Positions 1 through 6,992 of a DNA stretch of 25,224 nt are shown in pieces. The notes beneath the pieces were generated by a model that had not been told where the DNA came from, made no database searches, and saw only the letters and a list, made by a program, of their open reading frames with translations. The stretch is taken from the NCBI GenBank assembly GCA_910583745.1, contig CAJTZC010000017.1:1-25224 (forward strand), read 5' to 3'. This DNA comes from an uncultured Bacilli bacterium. Its GTDB lineage: Bacteria > Bacillota_I > Bacilli_A > RF39 > UBA660. The stretch's first letter is position 1. Every line of letters begins with the position of its first letter. Made by a program: the position numbers and the translations under genes.

Positions 1-54
1 TGTTCTATCCGGACCTTGTGTTCTATCCGGACCTTGTGTTCTATCCGGACCTTG
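1..54. repeat. 18-bp tandem repeat, three perfect copies at the left window edge
   Basis: Unit TGTTCTATCCGGACCTTG occurs at 1-18, 19-36 and 37-54 with no mismatch, and the next bases (TTTACT) break the pattern. The array starts at base 1, so it probably continues outside the window. The length is a multiple of three, so both strands are partly open: CSIRTL on plus, and QGPDRT or KVRIEH on minus. There are no unique spacers, so it is not a CRISPR. It is more GC-rich than the AT-rich flank. Confidence 0.95.
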
Positions 55-75
55 TTTACTCTTAAATTTTCTCAT
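1..75 (-). CDS. possible 5' end of a repeat-containing small protein (partial)
   Basis: A minus-strand ATG at 75-73 opens a frame that reads seven residues (MRKFKSK) and then three exact QGPDRT hexapeptides before leaving the window; 25 codons are visible with no stop. A TTGACA hexamer lies just upstream at 91-96, but no matching -10 and no convincing Shine-Dalgarno is seen. The ORF may exist only because an 18-bp repeat keeps a frame open. It is recorded because it is cut by the window edge. Confidence 0.2.
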   Translation of the reverse strand, partial: MRKFKSKQGPDRTQGPDRTQGPDRT

Positions 76-244
76 TTTTACTGGCCGTCTGTCAATGTTT
101 TTTCTTCTGCTTTACAATTATTTTGTTCTTTTAGAAAATTAAAAACAGACTTATTTGTACAGTCTCTTCACTCCACTCATAAGTGTTTTTATCACTATTT
201 TTACCTATCAATCAGTATAAAGTATATTTATTGTTTTTTTCAAT

Positions 245-1822
245 CTAAACCTGCAGAAAATATGGATTATTAATAGTGCCGTTTCCTTGAAGCTTATCTA
301 GATATTCAGCTTTCAGATTGATGACCAATGCAACCTCAGTATCTCCACGCACTCTTCTGATACCCCAATCACTATCGATCATACTAGCAAAACCGTAGCG
401 ATCCACACTACTAGGCGAGAACGACCAGTAATCCCTATCTTTTTTTAAGTAATAGCTACTATTTGCTGTTCCGTACTTTCCGCTTCCGGCTGCTACGATT
501 TCATCTGCTGTGATTAACCCTACTGGATAAGTCAAAGCCCCGTTTCCTCCATTTTCTGCTTCCACTGTGAATTTATCGTTCTCCTGTGGACACGTGAAAC
601 GCGGTTGTGTCACTGTTGTTTGCCATGGGCCTCCTACTCTTGCCGTTGCTCCATATCCTGTTCCTTTTGGTCCATAGCCTAACCCTGTATCATCTGTCAA
701 TCCTGTTATACTCTTTCCTGGTGTACTTCTGTCATTACAGAAAATACTGTCTGACACATAATTTCCATATCCTGTATCGACTATATTTGTCTTGTACCAT
801 TCGTCTACTTTTGTCTTTATCAGCGAATCTGTCTCATTTTTTTGCGCTTCTTCTTTACTTGTACTTCGATTTCCGTCCGTTCCTCCGAACATCCACCCTA
901 CATATTTGGCATCATCATCATTCGGATTCCATACTTGATTAGTTAATGCAAAGCCTCTCGTGTAACTATTCGTTCCGCTTGTCCCGGCTCCATCGTATTG
1001 CATTCTCACTGTTCCATCTCCGTTGAATCGGATGATTCTCCACCACATATCTTGGCCTTCTGCATCTTGTCCAAATTTTACGTAGTTATTCGGCGCTGTT
1101 CCTCTAAAATAGTAACTCGTTCCATAGTCATCTGCCATGCTGAACAATCCGTTTGCCGTTTCATCTGTAGTCGCAGGATTTGCAAAGTCTGTCGGATTTG
1201 TGTCACTTATCTTTATGTTCAAATTCGCAAGTTTATCTTCTGTAGTCTGTTTCTTTGTGCTTTCAGTTAATGTGAACTTTGTTATAAACTTCGCATTCAA
1301 GTCTGCCGTTTGGTCTACATTCTCTAAATCTTCGAATGTGATTCTCAATCTATATGTATAGGTGTGTCCCGCTGGGACAGATAAGTGGTCTGCTAAAACC
1401 ATTGTTGATGCAGTTTCACTTCTCGGCACATTCGAACTTACCGTTTCTATTTGCTTCCATACTGCTCCTGATTCATCACTTTTTTCTTCCAATGTATAAG
1501 TTAATGACCCTGCTAAGTATGTATTTATCAAGTTGTCCCAGCTTATCTTCGCATATCCATCTCTCGTTCCCGTGTTTTCGATAACCAATTCTTTCTCGAT
1601 TGTATCCCCAAAATTCCATGTTCTCTCGGTATTTTCTACCGTTTCATCGTTATCTCTAAACGTCAATGCCAAATCACCACTTCTAATAGTGATTTTTTCT
1701 TGCTCATTCGTTCCCACCTGAGATACAAAGTATGCATACGTCAAAGATGTCGTCAAGGCGACTATCGATACACATAATACTATCAATGATATTGCATTCT
1801 TCTTGTTTCTTTTTTCTTCCAT
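245..1822 (-). CDS. secreted protein with SipW/TasA-like signal peptide and C-terminal DUF6273-like domain
   Basis: 525 aa. The N-terminus is basic (MEEKRNKKN), followed by a hydrophobic stretch at about residues 10-29 ending in SLTYAYF, the pattern of SipW-processed TasA/CalY-type exported proteins. Residues ~35-200 are polar and beta-rich (GDLALTF, NTGTRDGYAKISW), like the ordered part of that family. From ~250 the protein changes to a domain with WWRIIRFNGDGTVRM, YWSFSPSS and a final LVINLKAEYLDKLQGNGTI, typical of DUF6273-like surface proteins of gut Bacilli. Two cysteines (SIFCND, RFTCPQ) could form a disulfide. The start follows an AAAGGA ribosome binding site, and a promoter is visible upstream. 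The gene appears monocistronic. The role is probably an extracellular matrix or surface protein, and the ligand is unknown. Confidence 0.75.
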   Translation of the reverse strand: MEEKRNKKNAISLIVLCVSIVALTTSLTYAYFVSQVGTNEQEKITIRSGDLALTFRDNDETVENTERTWNFGDTIEKELVIENTGTRDGYAKISWDNLINTYLAGSLTYTLEEKSDESGAVWKQIETVSSNVPRSETASTMVLADHLSVPAGHTYTYRLRITFEDLENVDQTADLNAKFITKFTLTESTKKQTTEDKLANLNIKISDTNPTDFANPATTDETANGLFSMADDYGTSYYFRGTAPNNYVKFGQDAEGQDMWWRIIRFNGDGTVRMQYDGAGTSGTNSYTRGFALTNQVWNPNDDDAKYVGWMFGGTDGNRSTSKEEAQKNETDSLIKTKVDEWYKTNIVDTGYGNYVSDSIFCNDRSTPGKSITGLTDDTGLGYGPKGTGYGATARVGGPWQTTVTQPRFTCPQENDKFTVEAENGGNGALTYPVGLITADEIVAAGSGKYGTANSSYYLKKDRDYWSFSPSSVDRYGFASMIDSDWGIRRVRGDTEVALVINLKAEYLDKLQGNGTINNPYFLQV

Positions 1823-1853
1823 AAAGATTGTTTCCTTTCTTTCTACTCAGTCT

Positions 1854-1881
1854 ATCATACATGTTTTGAAAATTGTGTCGA
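1854..1881 (-). promoter_or_regulatory. sigma-A-type promoter of the secreted-protein gene
   Basis: On the minus strand, TCGACA (1881-1876), a 16-bp spacer and TATGAT (1859-1854). It lies about 30 bp upstream of the start at 1822. Confidence 0.6.
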
Positions 1882-1964
1882 TTCGTAATCATGTGATTTG
1901 AAACGTTGTACTTATTTTGTGAGTATTGTCTATGCTATAAGTTTATAACAAATGCGTCTTAAAA

Positions 1965-1981
1965 GCAAGCATATTGCTCGC
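1965..1981. other. 7-bp inverted repeat hairpin of unknown role
   Basis: GCAAGCA and TGCTCGC flank a 3-base loop (TAT), with one G-T wobble. On the minus strand it is followed by only TTTT, so it could be a second weak terminator behind the 2047-3039 gene or a regulatory palindrome. Confidence 0.3.
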
Positions 1982-2006
1982 ATTTACATCAAATTTATAA
2001 TGCAAT

Positions 2007-2036
2007 AAAAAAAGACTCTCGAATTTCATTGAGCCT
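2007..2036 (-). terminator. probable intrinsic terminator after the SEDS operon
   Basis: On the minus strand, an imperfect hairpin (CTCAAT, loop GAA, ATT-C-GAG with one bulge) is followed by a run of seven T. It sits about 10 bp past the stop of the 330-aa gene. Confidence 0.6.
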
Positions 2037-2046
2037 TTTCCCACGA

Positions 2047-3039
2047 TTAATACGCATCGACATACTTCCAATTGACAAAATCGATAGTATGTCCAGATTC
2101 AAATTCGACCTTAAAATTGTTGTTTTCCTTAGAATACCTCAAAACTTTCGTGTCTCGATACAATTCGACTTTCAATTGATTATCCACATTTTTCAAAGTA
2201 TAAAGATAATTTAAATGGTCGATGATGTAGGCACTCGAATCATTTCTAAATATCTCCTTAATCACCAAATCGCTGGAATACCTGTTTTTTAAAGCCCAAC
2301 CATCTTTATCTACAGCTTTACCATTTTCGTAAATGGTCATATAAATGTTAAATGGACCACCACAAATCTCGGACTTTTCCAAGCTTTCGATTTCCTTCAT
2401 CGAATCATAGATTCTAAATTTTCCGTCCTCCGTATAGACGACGAGATCACCTTTCCCGCATGACTTACAAGAACTGTTGTGGTAATATTCCGTGATAGCT
2501 AAAACTCTCTTGTCTTTATTTACCTTGTACATACCCAAATTGACGTTACTGTTCTTCTTGAGTGTATTTAGAACCGAAGTACTGAACCTCTGATTGGCGT
2601 TCATCGAACCACTTAGGAGATACAAATCACCTTTGTTCGTCAATATCAATATGTTTTGTTTTGCAGTCGTACAATCGTTATTCGCGTTTTTAATCATGAC
2701 GACTTCGTCAGTAATATCGGACACGAGACTTTTGTAACTGCCTGTCGACAAATAAACCTTTCCACTCTCGAGTAATAAATCGATTCGAGCACCCGTGCTT
2801 GGGTCGTTATCTACATGTAATTTACTTTCGACGGATACGTTGATTTTCATATCGCTGGTTTTCGCGAGTTCTTTGATACTATCGATAGAGACGAGAGTCT
2901 CCTCTTTCACATCGGGAGTTGTCCCAGGAATATTTGGCTTCTCTCCCTTTAACATCGGTAAAACAAAATAATACGCCCCTGCTAAGACGGCAACGATGAC
3001 GATAAAACTGATAATAACTTTCGGTTTTCTTCCCATCAT
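2047..3039 (-). CDS. single-pass membrane protein of unknown function, downstream of the SEDS gene
   Basis: 330 aa. A short basic N-terminus (MMGRKPK) leads into one membrane segment at about residues 8-29, then a Pro/Gly linker and a ~270-residue outward-facing domain with many beta strands. Some strands recur with a propeller-like rhythm (NILILTNKGDLYLL, DLVVYTEDGKFRIY, NYLYTLKNVDNQL), so a beta-propeller-like fold is possible. A CKSC pair and other cysteines could form disulfides. There is no lipobox. The start at 3039 follows AGGAGAGG with ideal spacing. It begins 12 bp after the SEDS gene and shares its terminator, so a role at the envelope alongside that polymerase is inferred. The family is not recognised. 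Confidence 0.7.
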   Translation of the reverse strand: MMGRKPKVIISFIVIVAVLAGAYYFVLPMLKGEKPNIPGTTPDVKEETLVSIDSIKELAKTSDMKINVSVESKLHVDNDPSTGARIDLLLESGKVYLSTGSYKSLVSDITDEVVMIKNANNDCTTAKQNILILTNKGDLYLLSGSMNANQRFSTSVLNTLKKNSNVNLGMYKVNKDKRVLAITEYYHNSSCKSCGKGDLVVYTEDGKFRIYDSMKEIESLEKSEICGGPFNIYMTIYENGKAVDKDGWALKNRYSSDLVIKEIFRNDSSAYIIDHLNYLYTLKNVDNQLKVELYRDTKVLRYSKENNNFKVEFESGHTIDFVNWKYVDAY

Positions 3040-3051
3040 AAATATCCTCTC

Positions 3052-4212
3052 CTAACTATTTTCTTGCATTTGCTCTTGCAATTTGAGCTTGCTCTCACTC
3101 TCAACCGAGACGCGCAACGTTAAAAATATCATAATCAAAGTGTTCAATGTGACACTTCCTCCGTACGACATCAAAGGTAATGGCACCCCTGTCAAAGGGA
3201 TAAGTGCTAAAATACCTCCGAAATTGACGATTAAGTGCAACAAAATCACGGTAAAAGTTCCGTAAGCAATCAATGAACCCGTTAAATCTTTCGCATTCTT
3301 CGCAATCTTCAATATCCTATATAACATGTAAATGTACAGAAGGATGATAAAGGCACTGGCGATACTTCCGAGCTCCTCGACGACAATAGGAAAAATGAAG
3401 TCGGTATGAGCTTCTGGAAGATACAGATATTTCTGTGTGCTGTTCCCGAGACCCACCCCGAATAGGCCTCCGTTGTTCATCGCAATCATTCCATTGCATA
3501 CTTGATAACCTGTTTTCTCTTGGTATCGAGTACAGGGAGCTCGGTATGTCAAACGGCTCGCCTGCTCTTTATTTAAAAGTTCTCCGCCGAACAACATGAC
3601 ACCTGCAACAGCCAAGATGCCGACGGTTCCGATAATCTTAAAAATCTTGACATCCTTATCCTTTTTAGAGAATGGAACGGCCATAAAAATCATAAAGACA
3701 CTCAAGCCGATGATAGCCGCAGTCCCCAAATCTGGCTGTAAAAATATCAATCCTGCAATGATAGCACAGGCGATAACTGGCCGTAAAAAGAAAAATCGTC
3801 GCGAGCAGTTAATGTTTTTTCCAAAATAACAACCCAAATAGATGATAATCGCAGTTTTTGCAAATTCACTCGGCTGCAAAGAGAAAAAAACCAACTTATA
3901 CCAACTGTACACGCTATTTGTAAGGGCTCCATAGAAGAAAAGCCCCGCTAGACCAGCCGTTATTCCCAACATCATTAAACTGCTCAAATATTTATATTTA
4001 CTAATCGGAAAACGAAGCAAAAAGAAAATTCCGACTGCAAAGCCCCCTATCATCGCTAACAATTGTTTCTTAAAAAAGTGATAGGTGCTAACTTTGTATT
4101 GGAGGACTGCTGATATACTCGAAGCGCTAAAGACCATGACGAGACCGATTATACACAGTACAACCGTCACGAAAAATAAAGGTTTATCCATTCTCTTCAA
4201 TATCTTTCCCAT
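3052..4212 (-). CDS. SEDS-family peptidoglycan glycosyltransferase (FtsW/RodA/SpoVE type)
   Basis: 386 aa from the chosen start. SEDS proteins polymerise lipid II glycan strands in the membrane with a partner class-B PBP. Family marks are MDKPLFF then VMVFSASS in the first helix, QPSEFAK, the QPDLGTA loop, the catalytic-loop motif PEAHTDFIFPIVVEELG with its invariant Asp, and the terminal GVPLPLMSYGGS. About ten membrane segments fit the family. The SYGGS context and VFSAS look more FtsW/SpoVE- than RodA-like, but I do not assign a name. The start is uncertain. ATG 4212 has a GGTGGAG box 3 nt upstream and fits the family N-terminus; ATGs at 4224 and 4242 would add 4 or 10 residues but have no ribosome binding site. 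No PBP gene is adjacent. Confidence 0.9.
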   Translation of the reverse strand: MGKILKRMDKPLFFVTVVLCIIGLVMVFSASSISAVLQYKVSTYHFFKKQLLAMIGGFAVGIFFLLRFPISKYKYLSSLMMLGITAGLAGLFFYGALTNSVYSWYKLVFFSLQPSEFAKTAIIIYLGCYFGKNINCSRRFFFLRPVIACAIIAGLIFLQPDLGTAAIIGLSVFMIFMAVPFSKKDKDVKIFKIIGTVGILAVAGVMLFGGELLNKEQASRLTYRAPCTRYQEKTGYQVCNGMIAMNNGGLFGVGLGNSTQKYLYLPEAHTDFIFPIVVEELGSIASAFIILLYIYMLYRILKIAKNAKDLTGSLIAYGTFTVILLHLIVNFGGILALIPLTGVPLPLMSYGGSVTLNTLIMIFLTLRVSVESESKLKLQEQMQENS

Positions 4213-4228
4213 AGTCTCCACCATATTC

Positions 4229-4234
4229 AATATA
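4229..4234 (-). promoter_or_regulatory. possible extended -10 box for the SEDS gene
   Basis: On the minus strand, TGATATATT (a TGn extended -10 with TATATT) lies between the hairpin at 4255-4281 and the ATG at 4212. The -35 is poor (TTTAAT). If it is used, the leader is very short and ATG 4212 is the start. Confidence 0.3.
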
Positions 4235-4254
4235 TCACACATTGTGCTTTAATT

Positions 4255-4281
4255 AAAGAAAAAAGACAAAATGCATGTCTT
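4255..4281 (-). terminator. intrinsic terminator or attenuator between the 43-aa ORF and the SEDS gene
   Basis: On the minus strand, AAGACA (4281-4276), a 7-base loop and TGTCTT (4268-4263) form a perfect 6-bp stem, followed by a T-rich tract. It ends only about 40 bp before the SEDS start codon, so it either isolates that gene or attenuates it. Confidence 0.7.
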
Positions 4282-4307
4282 CTTTACACCCTAAAGTTGA
4301 AAGAAAT

Positions 4308-4439
4308 TTAATATGAAAAAATGAAAAAAGCACCGATAAAAGTGCCCACAATCATGCTTTTCAACATGACAAGATATGATTGTTCTTTTTTTACGATTCC
4401 CGCTTCTTCCAAACCGGTTACCAATTTTTTATTGAACAT
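4308..4439 (-). CDS. 43-aa putative membrane miniprotein
   Basis: The frame reads a charged amphipathic N-terminal half (MFNKKLVTGLEEAGIVKKEQ) and one hydrophobic C-terminal helix (MIVGTFIGAFFIFSY), so it looks like a tail-anchored small protein. It ends 27 bp before the hairpin at 4255-4281. Codon use resembles its neighbours. No good Shine-Dalgarno precedes ATG 4439. The frame stays open for 16 further codons upstream (back to a TAG) with plausible residues (ALKNGTTYKITG) but no standard start, so the true N-terminus may be longer or the gene may be decayed. The family is unknown. Confidence 0.45.
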   Translation of the reverse strand: MFNKKLVTGLEEAGIVKKEQSYLVMLKSMIVGTFIGAFFIFSY

Positions 4440-4518
4440 ACCAGTTATCTTATACGTCGTACCATTTTTTAGTGCTAAAGAAAGGGCCTATTAAATACAA
4501 ATGTTAATATCAAAATAT

Positions 4519-4545
4519 TAAAAAAATGACATCACACTGTCACTT
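4519..4545 (-). terminator. intrinsic terminator of the ygjP-like/RNA methyltransferase/rhodanese operon
   Basis: On the minus strand, TGACA, loop GTGTGA, TGTCA (extendable to 7 bp with one G-T pair), then a run of T. The stem overlaps the stop codon of the rhodanese gene. Confidence 0.75.
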
Positions 4546-4780
4546 TTACGACTTTATAACCATATACTCCGAGGATTTGTACTACTCGTCGACTACGTGT
4601 CCCCCTTCTGCAATAAAAGTAATACGTCTTATTCTTGTCCAAATATTTACTAGGATTCGACGTGATTTTATCGGCATCCATGTTGATGCTTCCATTCATA
4701 GAGACGAAGTCTTCTTTATCTTCTAAACTGACGAGTATGCCCAAACTGGGATTATATTCACTCATATTAATACTTTTCAT
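4532..4780 (-). CDS. short rhodanese-like sulfurtransferase domain protein
   Basis: 82 aa. The active-site loop CRRGTR (Cys57 to Arg62) fits the six-residue rhodanese loop that carries the persulfide cysteine, and it is followed by a helix (SRRVVQILGVYGYKVVKV) typical of the fold's end. VSLEDKEDF and GSINM match the CDC25-like strand and the substrate-loop motif. At 82 residues it is shorter than the usual ~100-residue single-domain rhodaneses (PspE, GlpE), so the first strand and helix are trimmed. The start lies 3 nt after the methyltransferase stop, which implies translational coupling; the ribosome binding site is weak. The cytosolic sulfur donor and acceptor are unknown. Confidence 0.75.
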   Translation of the reverse strand: MKSINMSEYNPSLGILVSLEDKEDFVSMNGSINMDADKITSNPSKYLDKNKTYYFYCRRGTRSRRVVQILGVYGYKVVKVTV

Positions 4781-4783
4781 ACT

Positions 4784-5518
4784 TTATTGTATGTTTAAAT
4801 TCGTATAAAGTTCGTACAAAATAATCGAGGTGGCCACACCGACATTCAAAGACTCACATTGAGAAGACATCTCGATATAGAGGTATTCATCGCATATCGC
4901 TTTGATTTCTTCTCGCACGCCCGCGCCTTCGTTACCCATGACGACAGCCGTTCTCGATGAAAAAGTTGTATTTTTTAAGGTTGTACCTCGTCGAACGTCG
5001 GTCGCATAGATTTTATAGCCTCTCTCTTGCAAAGTGGGTATCGCTTCTTCAAGAGGTCTTTCTACGATGTTGACATGAAACAGCAATCCCTCTGAAGCTC
5101 TCACTACTTTTGGATTATAGAGGCTGACGCATCCCGTCCCGAGAACCAATGTATCGACTCCAAAGGCCACACAACTTCGGATGATGGTCCCGAGGTTACC
5201 TGGGTCACTCACTGCATCTAATAGGACGACCGAACCCGAAATTTCACGACTTTTGAGAATTTCGACGACTCCCACTATCCTCGGAGGACTTTTGAGAGGC
5301 GTAATCTTTTTCATGACATTTTCACTGACTATAGTCCTATTTTCATACTCGAAGTCGTTTCCTTCGAGCACGATGACTTCTTTTAGAAGTCCTGTCTTTT
5401 CCGCTTCGATGACGATATGTTCTCCTTCGACCAAAAACAAACCTTCTTCTCTTTGGTATTTCTTGTCGTTGAGTTTAGTCCAATGTTTCACTCTTTCGTT
5501 GTTGACACTCTCAATCAT
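4784..5518 (-). CDS. SpoU/TrmH-family (SPOUT) RNA 2'-O-methyltransferase
   Basis: 244 aa. SPOUT enzymes transfer a methyl from S-adenosylmethionine to a ribose 2'-OH of rRNA or tRNA. All three family motifs are present: motif 1 DPGNLGTIIRS (Asn108, catalytic-type Arg114), motif 2 GNEGAG (195-200) and motif 3 ESLNVGVA (222-229), which form the trefoil knot. The N-terminal ~90 residues (SVNNERVKHWTKLNDKKYQ, then LVEGEHIV) are the L30e-like substrate-binding part seen in RlmB/YsgA-type members. The exact rRNA or tRNA site cannot be told from sequence. The start overlaps the end of the upstream YgjP-like gene by 8 nt. Confidence 0.92.
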   Translation of the reverse strand: MIESVNNERVKHWTKLNDKKYQREEGLFLVEGEHIVIEAEKTGLLKEVIVLEGNDFEYENRTIVSENVMKKITPLKSPPRIVGVVEILKSREISGSVVLLDAVSDPGNLGTIIRSCVAFGVDTLVLGTGCVSLYNPKVVRASEGLLFHVNIVERPLEEAIPTLQERGYKIYATDVRRGTTLKNTTFSSRTAVVMGNEGAGVREEIKAICDEYLYIEMSSQCESLNVGVATSIILYELYTNLNIQ

Positions 5519-6149
5519 TTTGACTTTCCCTCAGCATCTTTCTAGCCATCTTATGATAAGGATAGTACTTTTCGACTTCGCGCCAAAACTCTATCGAATG
5601 GTTCATATGTTTAAAATGACACAATTCGTGTATGATGACATAGTCGATCAAAGAGACATCTTTTTTTATGAGCTCGGAGTTCAACGTCACCGTCATACTT
5701 TTGGTATTGCAGACACCCCATCGAGTCGTCATATGCCGCACACGCAGCCGGAAATCTGGTAAATCTTTAAATTGGACGCGCAATCTTTCTAAACGGCTCA
5801 TGAAGATGACTGAACATTGATAATTCAAAAATTTATTGAGTTCGTTCGCATCCTTGCTTATGATTTTATTCCCATCCAAATAGGTCTTACTCACCCCGTC
5901 GTATTCGATGGTATGCTTCTCACCCAAAAAGTACATCTCGTTGCTCTTCAAATCGCTTCGAGGCGTCCTCTTCTTCAGATTGGTCAAACTCTTCGCATTC
6001 GTCTTTATCAGTCGCTCTATCTCTTTTCCCGTCAGATAATTGTTACATGTGACCAAGAGATTGTCGTCAATCCATTTAAAATAGATATTTTTAATCGGTT
6101 TTCTTTTCACTAGAACTTTCGTAGGATTTCCATCTATATTTACATACAC
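5511..6149 (-). CDS. YgjP/WLM-like zinc metallohydrolase (DUF45)
   Basis: 212 aa. The zinc-binding motif HELCH (His174, Glu175, His178) with a downstream His184 in HSIEFW, and the upstream TTRWGVCN (the family RWGSC motif), are the hallmarks of YgjP/DUF45 metal-dependent hydrolases. Homologues are often next to DNA- or RNA-maintenance genes, and the substrate is not established. The start is GTG: GGAGGTG lies 7 nt upstream of GTG 6149, while the nearby ATG is in another frame. It heads a tight operon with the RNA methyltransferase and rhodanese. No signal peptide is present, so it is cytosolic. Confidence 0.88.
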   Translation of the reverse strand: MYVNIDGNPTKVLVKRKPIKNIYFKWIDDNLLVTCNNYLTGKEIERLIKTNAKSLTNLKKRTPRSDLKSNEMYFLGEKHTIEYDGVSKTYLDGNKIISKDANELNKFLNYQCSVIFMSRLERLRVQFKDLPDFRLRVRHMTTRWGVCNTKSMTVTLNSELIKKDVSLIDYVIIHELCHFKHMNHSIEFWREVEKYYPYHKMARKMLRESQND

Positions 6150-6173
6150 GTCCGTGCACCTCCGCTTAAGAAA

Positions 6174-6182
6174 ATTATACCA
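6174..6182 (-). promoter_or_regulatory. extended -10 promoter of the YgjP-like operon
   Basis: On the minus strand, TGGTATAAT: a consensus TATAAT (6179-6174) with TGn in front. No good -35 is visible, as is usual for extended -10 promoters. The leader would be about 20 nt. Confidence 0.6.
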
Positions 6183-6203
6183 TGCTCTTTGCAGAAAAGC
6201 ATT

Positions 6204-6232
6204 AAAAAAAGTTTACCCAAACCGATAAACCT
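6204..6232 (-). terminator. intrinsic terminator after the coil-TM-TM-coil pair
   Basis: On the minus strand, GGTTTA and TAAACT pair around a 10-base loop and are followed by seven T. It starts right behind the stop codon at 6234 and ends just before the next operon's promoter. Confidence 0.65.
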
Positions 6233-6233
6233 T

Positions 6234-6992
6234 TTATTTCTGTCGATCGACTTCCTGCATAATGTGCTTTTTTGCAATGGCAATTTCGTCATCTTCATAA
6301 CCAGCTTTTCTACAAGAATCTTGTTCGTCGAAAGGTTCAAAAAATTTTAATAAACTCTCTCTCCAATACATTAAGTTCATGAGTCGCTCCGTTTTCTCAT
6401 CGATAGATTGACTGCATTCGGAATTGAACTCGACAAAGTCGACATAGTCCCCTTCCTGTGCGGGCAAAACGGCTCTCTTTTCTTCGCTGCATTTGTTCAA
6501 CGTCTCTGATACTTTAGTCAAACTATTCTTTAAACAGTCGATTGTAATTTGACAACTTAAGCTTTCCTGCGCCCTTTCGCTTTCCAAAGACCAAACGATT
6601 TTTTCACATAAAAACTGAAGAAGTAATCCAGTGCTCTCGCTGACAACACACACTCCAAAAACTAAAGAATCTGCCCCTTGTAACAAGTGTCCCAAGACGT
6701 TCACATCGCCGTGGAAAACGAGACTAAACAACACGCCCATCAACCCGACAAAGCCAGTTAAACCGAGGGTTCTCAAGAAAATCCCTAGAATTCTTTGCGA
6801 AGTGCTCTTTCTCGGCTTCGCATCCAAAGTTTTTTGCCTCTCCTCGATTTCCTCTATCTTTTTTAAGAGCAAATCTCTCTGGTTCTCGAGTTTGATGAGT
6901 TGAGTGAGATTTTCTGTATAAGTACGCTCTTGAAGACCCTTGTCTCCGTTTACAATCACCCTACCGTTTATAATTCTACATTCGTCTGTCAT
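6234..6992 (-). CDS. coil-TM-TM-coil membrane protein, second of a paralogous pair
   Basis: 252 aa, family not recognised. Order: a polar start, a charged helix at ~30-55 (LIKLENQRDLLLKKIEEIEE) that should be a coiled coil, membrane segment 1 at ~70-95, a short polar loop, membrane segment 2 at ~110-133, then a long heptad-like region at ~134-180 and an acidic tail. Both termini should face the cytoplasm. It shares layout, length and local motifs with the upstream gene (ES then a Cys-ending second helix; LE-N in the first coil), so the two look like diverged duplicates that may hetero-oligomerise. Its ATG overlaps the upstream TGA by one base and GGGGAG sits 6 nt before it, so translation is coupled. 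No catalytic motif is seen. Confidence 0.7.
   Translation of the reverse strand: MTDECRIINGRVIVNGDKGLQERTYTENLTQLIKLENQRDLLLKKIEEIEERQKTLDAKPRKSTSQRILGIFLRTLGLTGFVGLMGVLFSLVFHGDVNVLGHLLQGADSLVFGVCVVSESTGLLLQFLCEKIVWSLESERAQESLSCQITIDCLKNSLTKVSETLNKCSEEKRAVLPAQEGDYVDFVEFNSECSQSIDEKTERLMNLMYWRESLLKFFEPFDEQDSCRKAGYEDDEIAIAKKHIMQEVDRQK

Noticed and set aside
1..54. CRISPR array
   Set aside because: Copies are directly adjacent with no unique spacers, only 18 bp long, and no cas genes are present.
16..273. Plus-strand frame of 85 codons beginning with CSIRTL repeats
   Set aside because: It is open mainly because of the 18-bp repeat, has no ribosome binding site and runs into the end of the opposite-strand gene with Phe/Tyr/Cys-rich low-quality sequence.
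607..1721. Several plus-strand frames inside the secreted-protein gene
   Set aside because: They are antisense shadows of a well-supported minus-strand gene and lack ribosome binding sites.
5181..5762. 193-codon plus-strand frame spanning the methyltransferase and YgjP-like genes
   Set aside because: Antisense to two genes with intact catalytic motifs; no start signal and no family resemblance.
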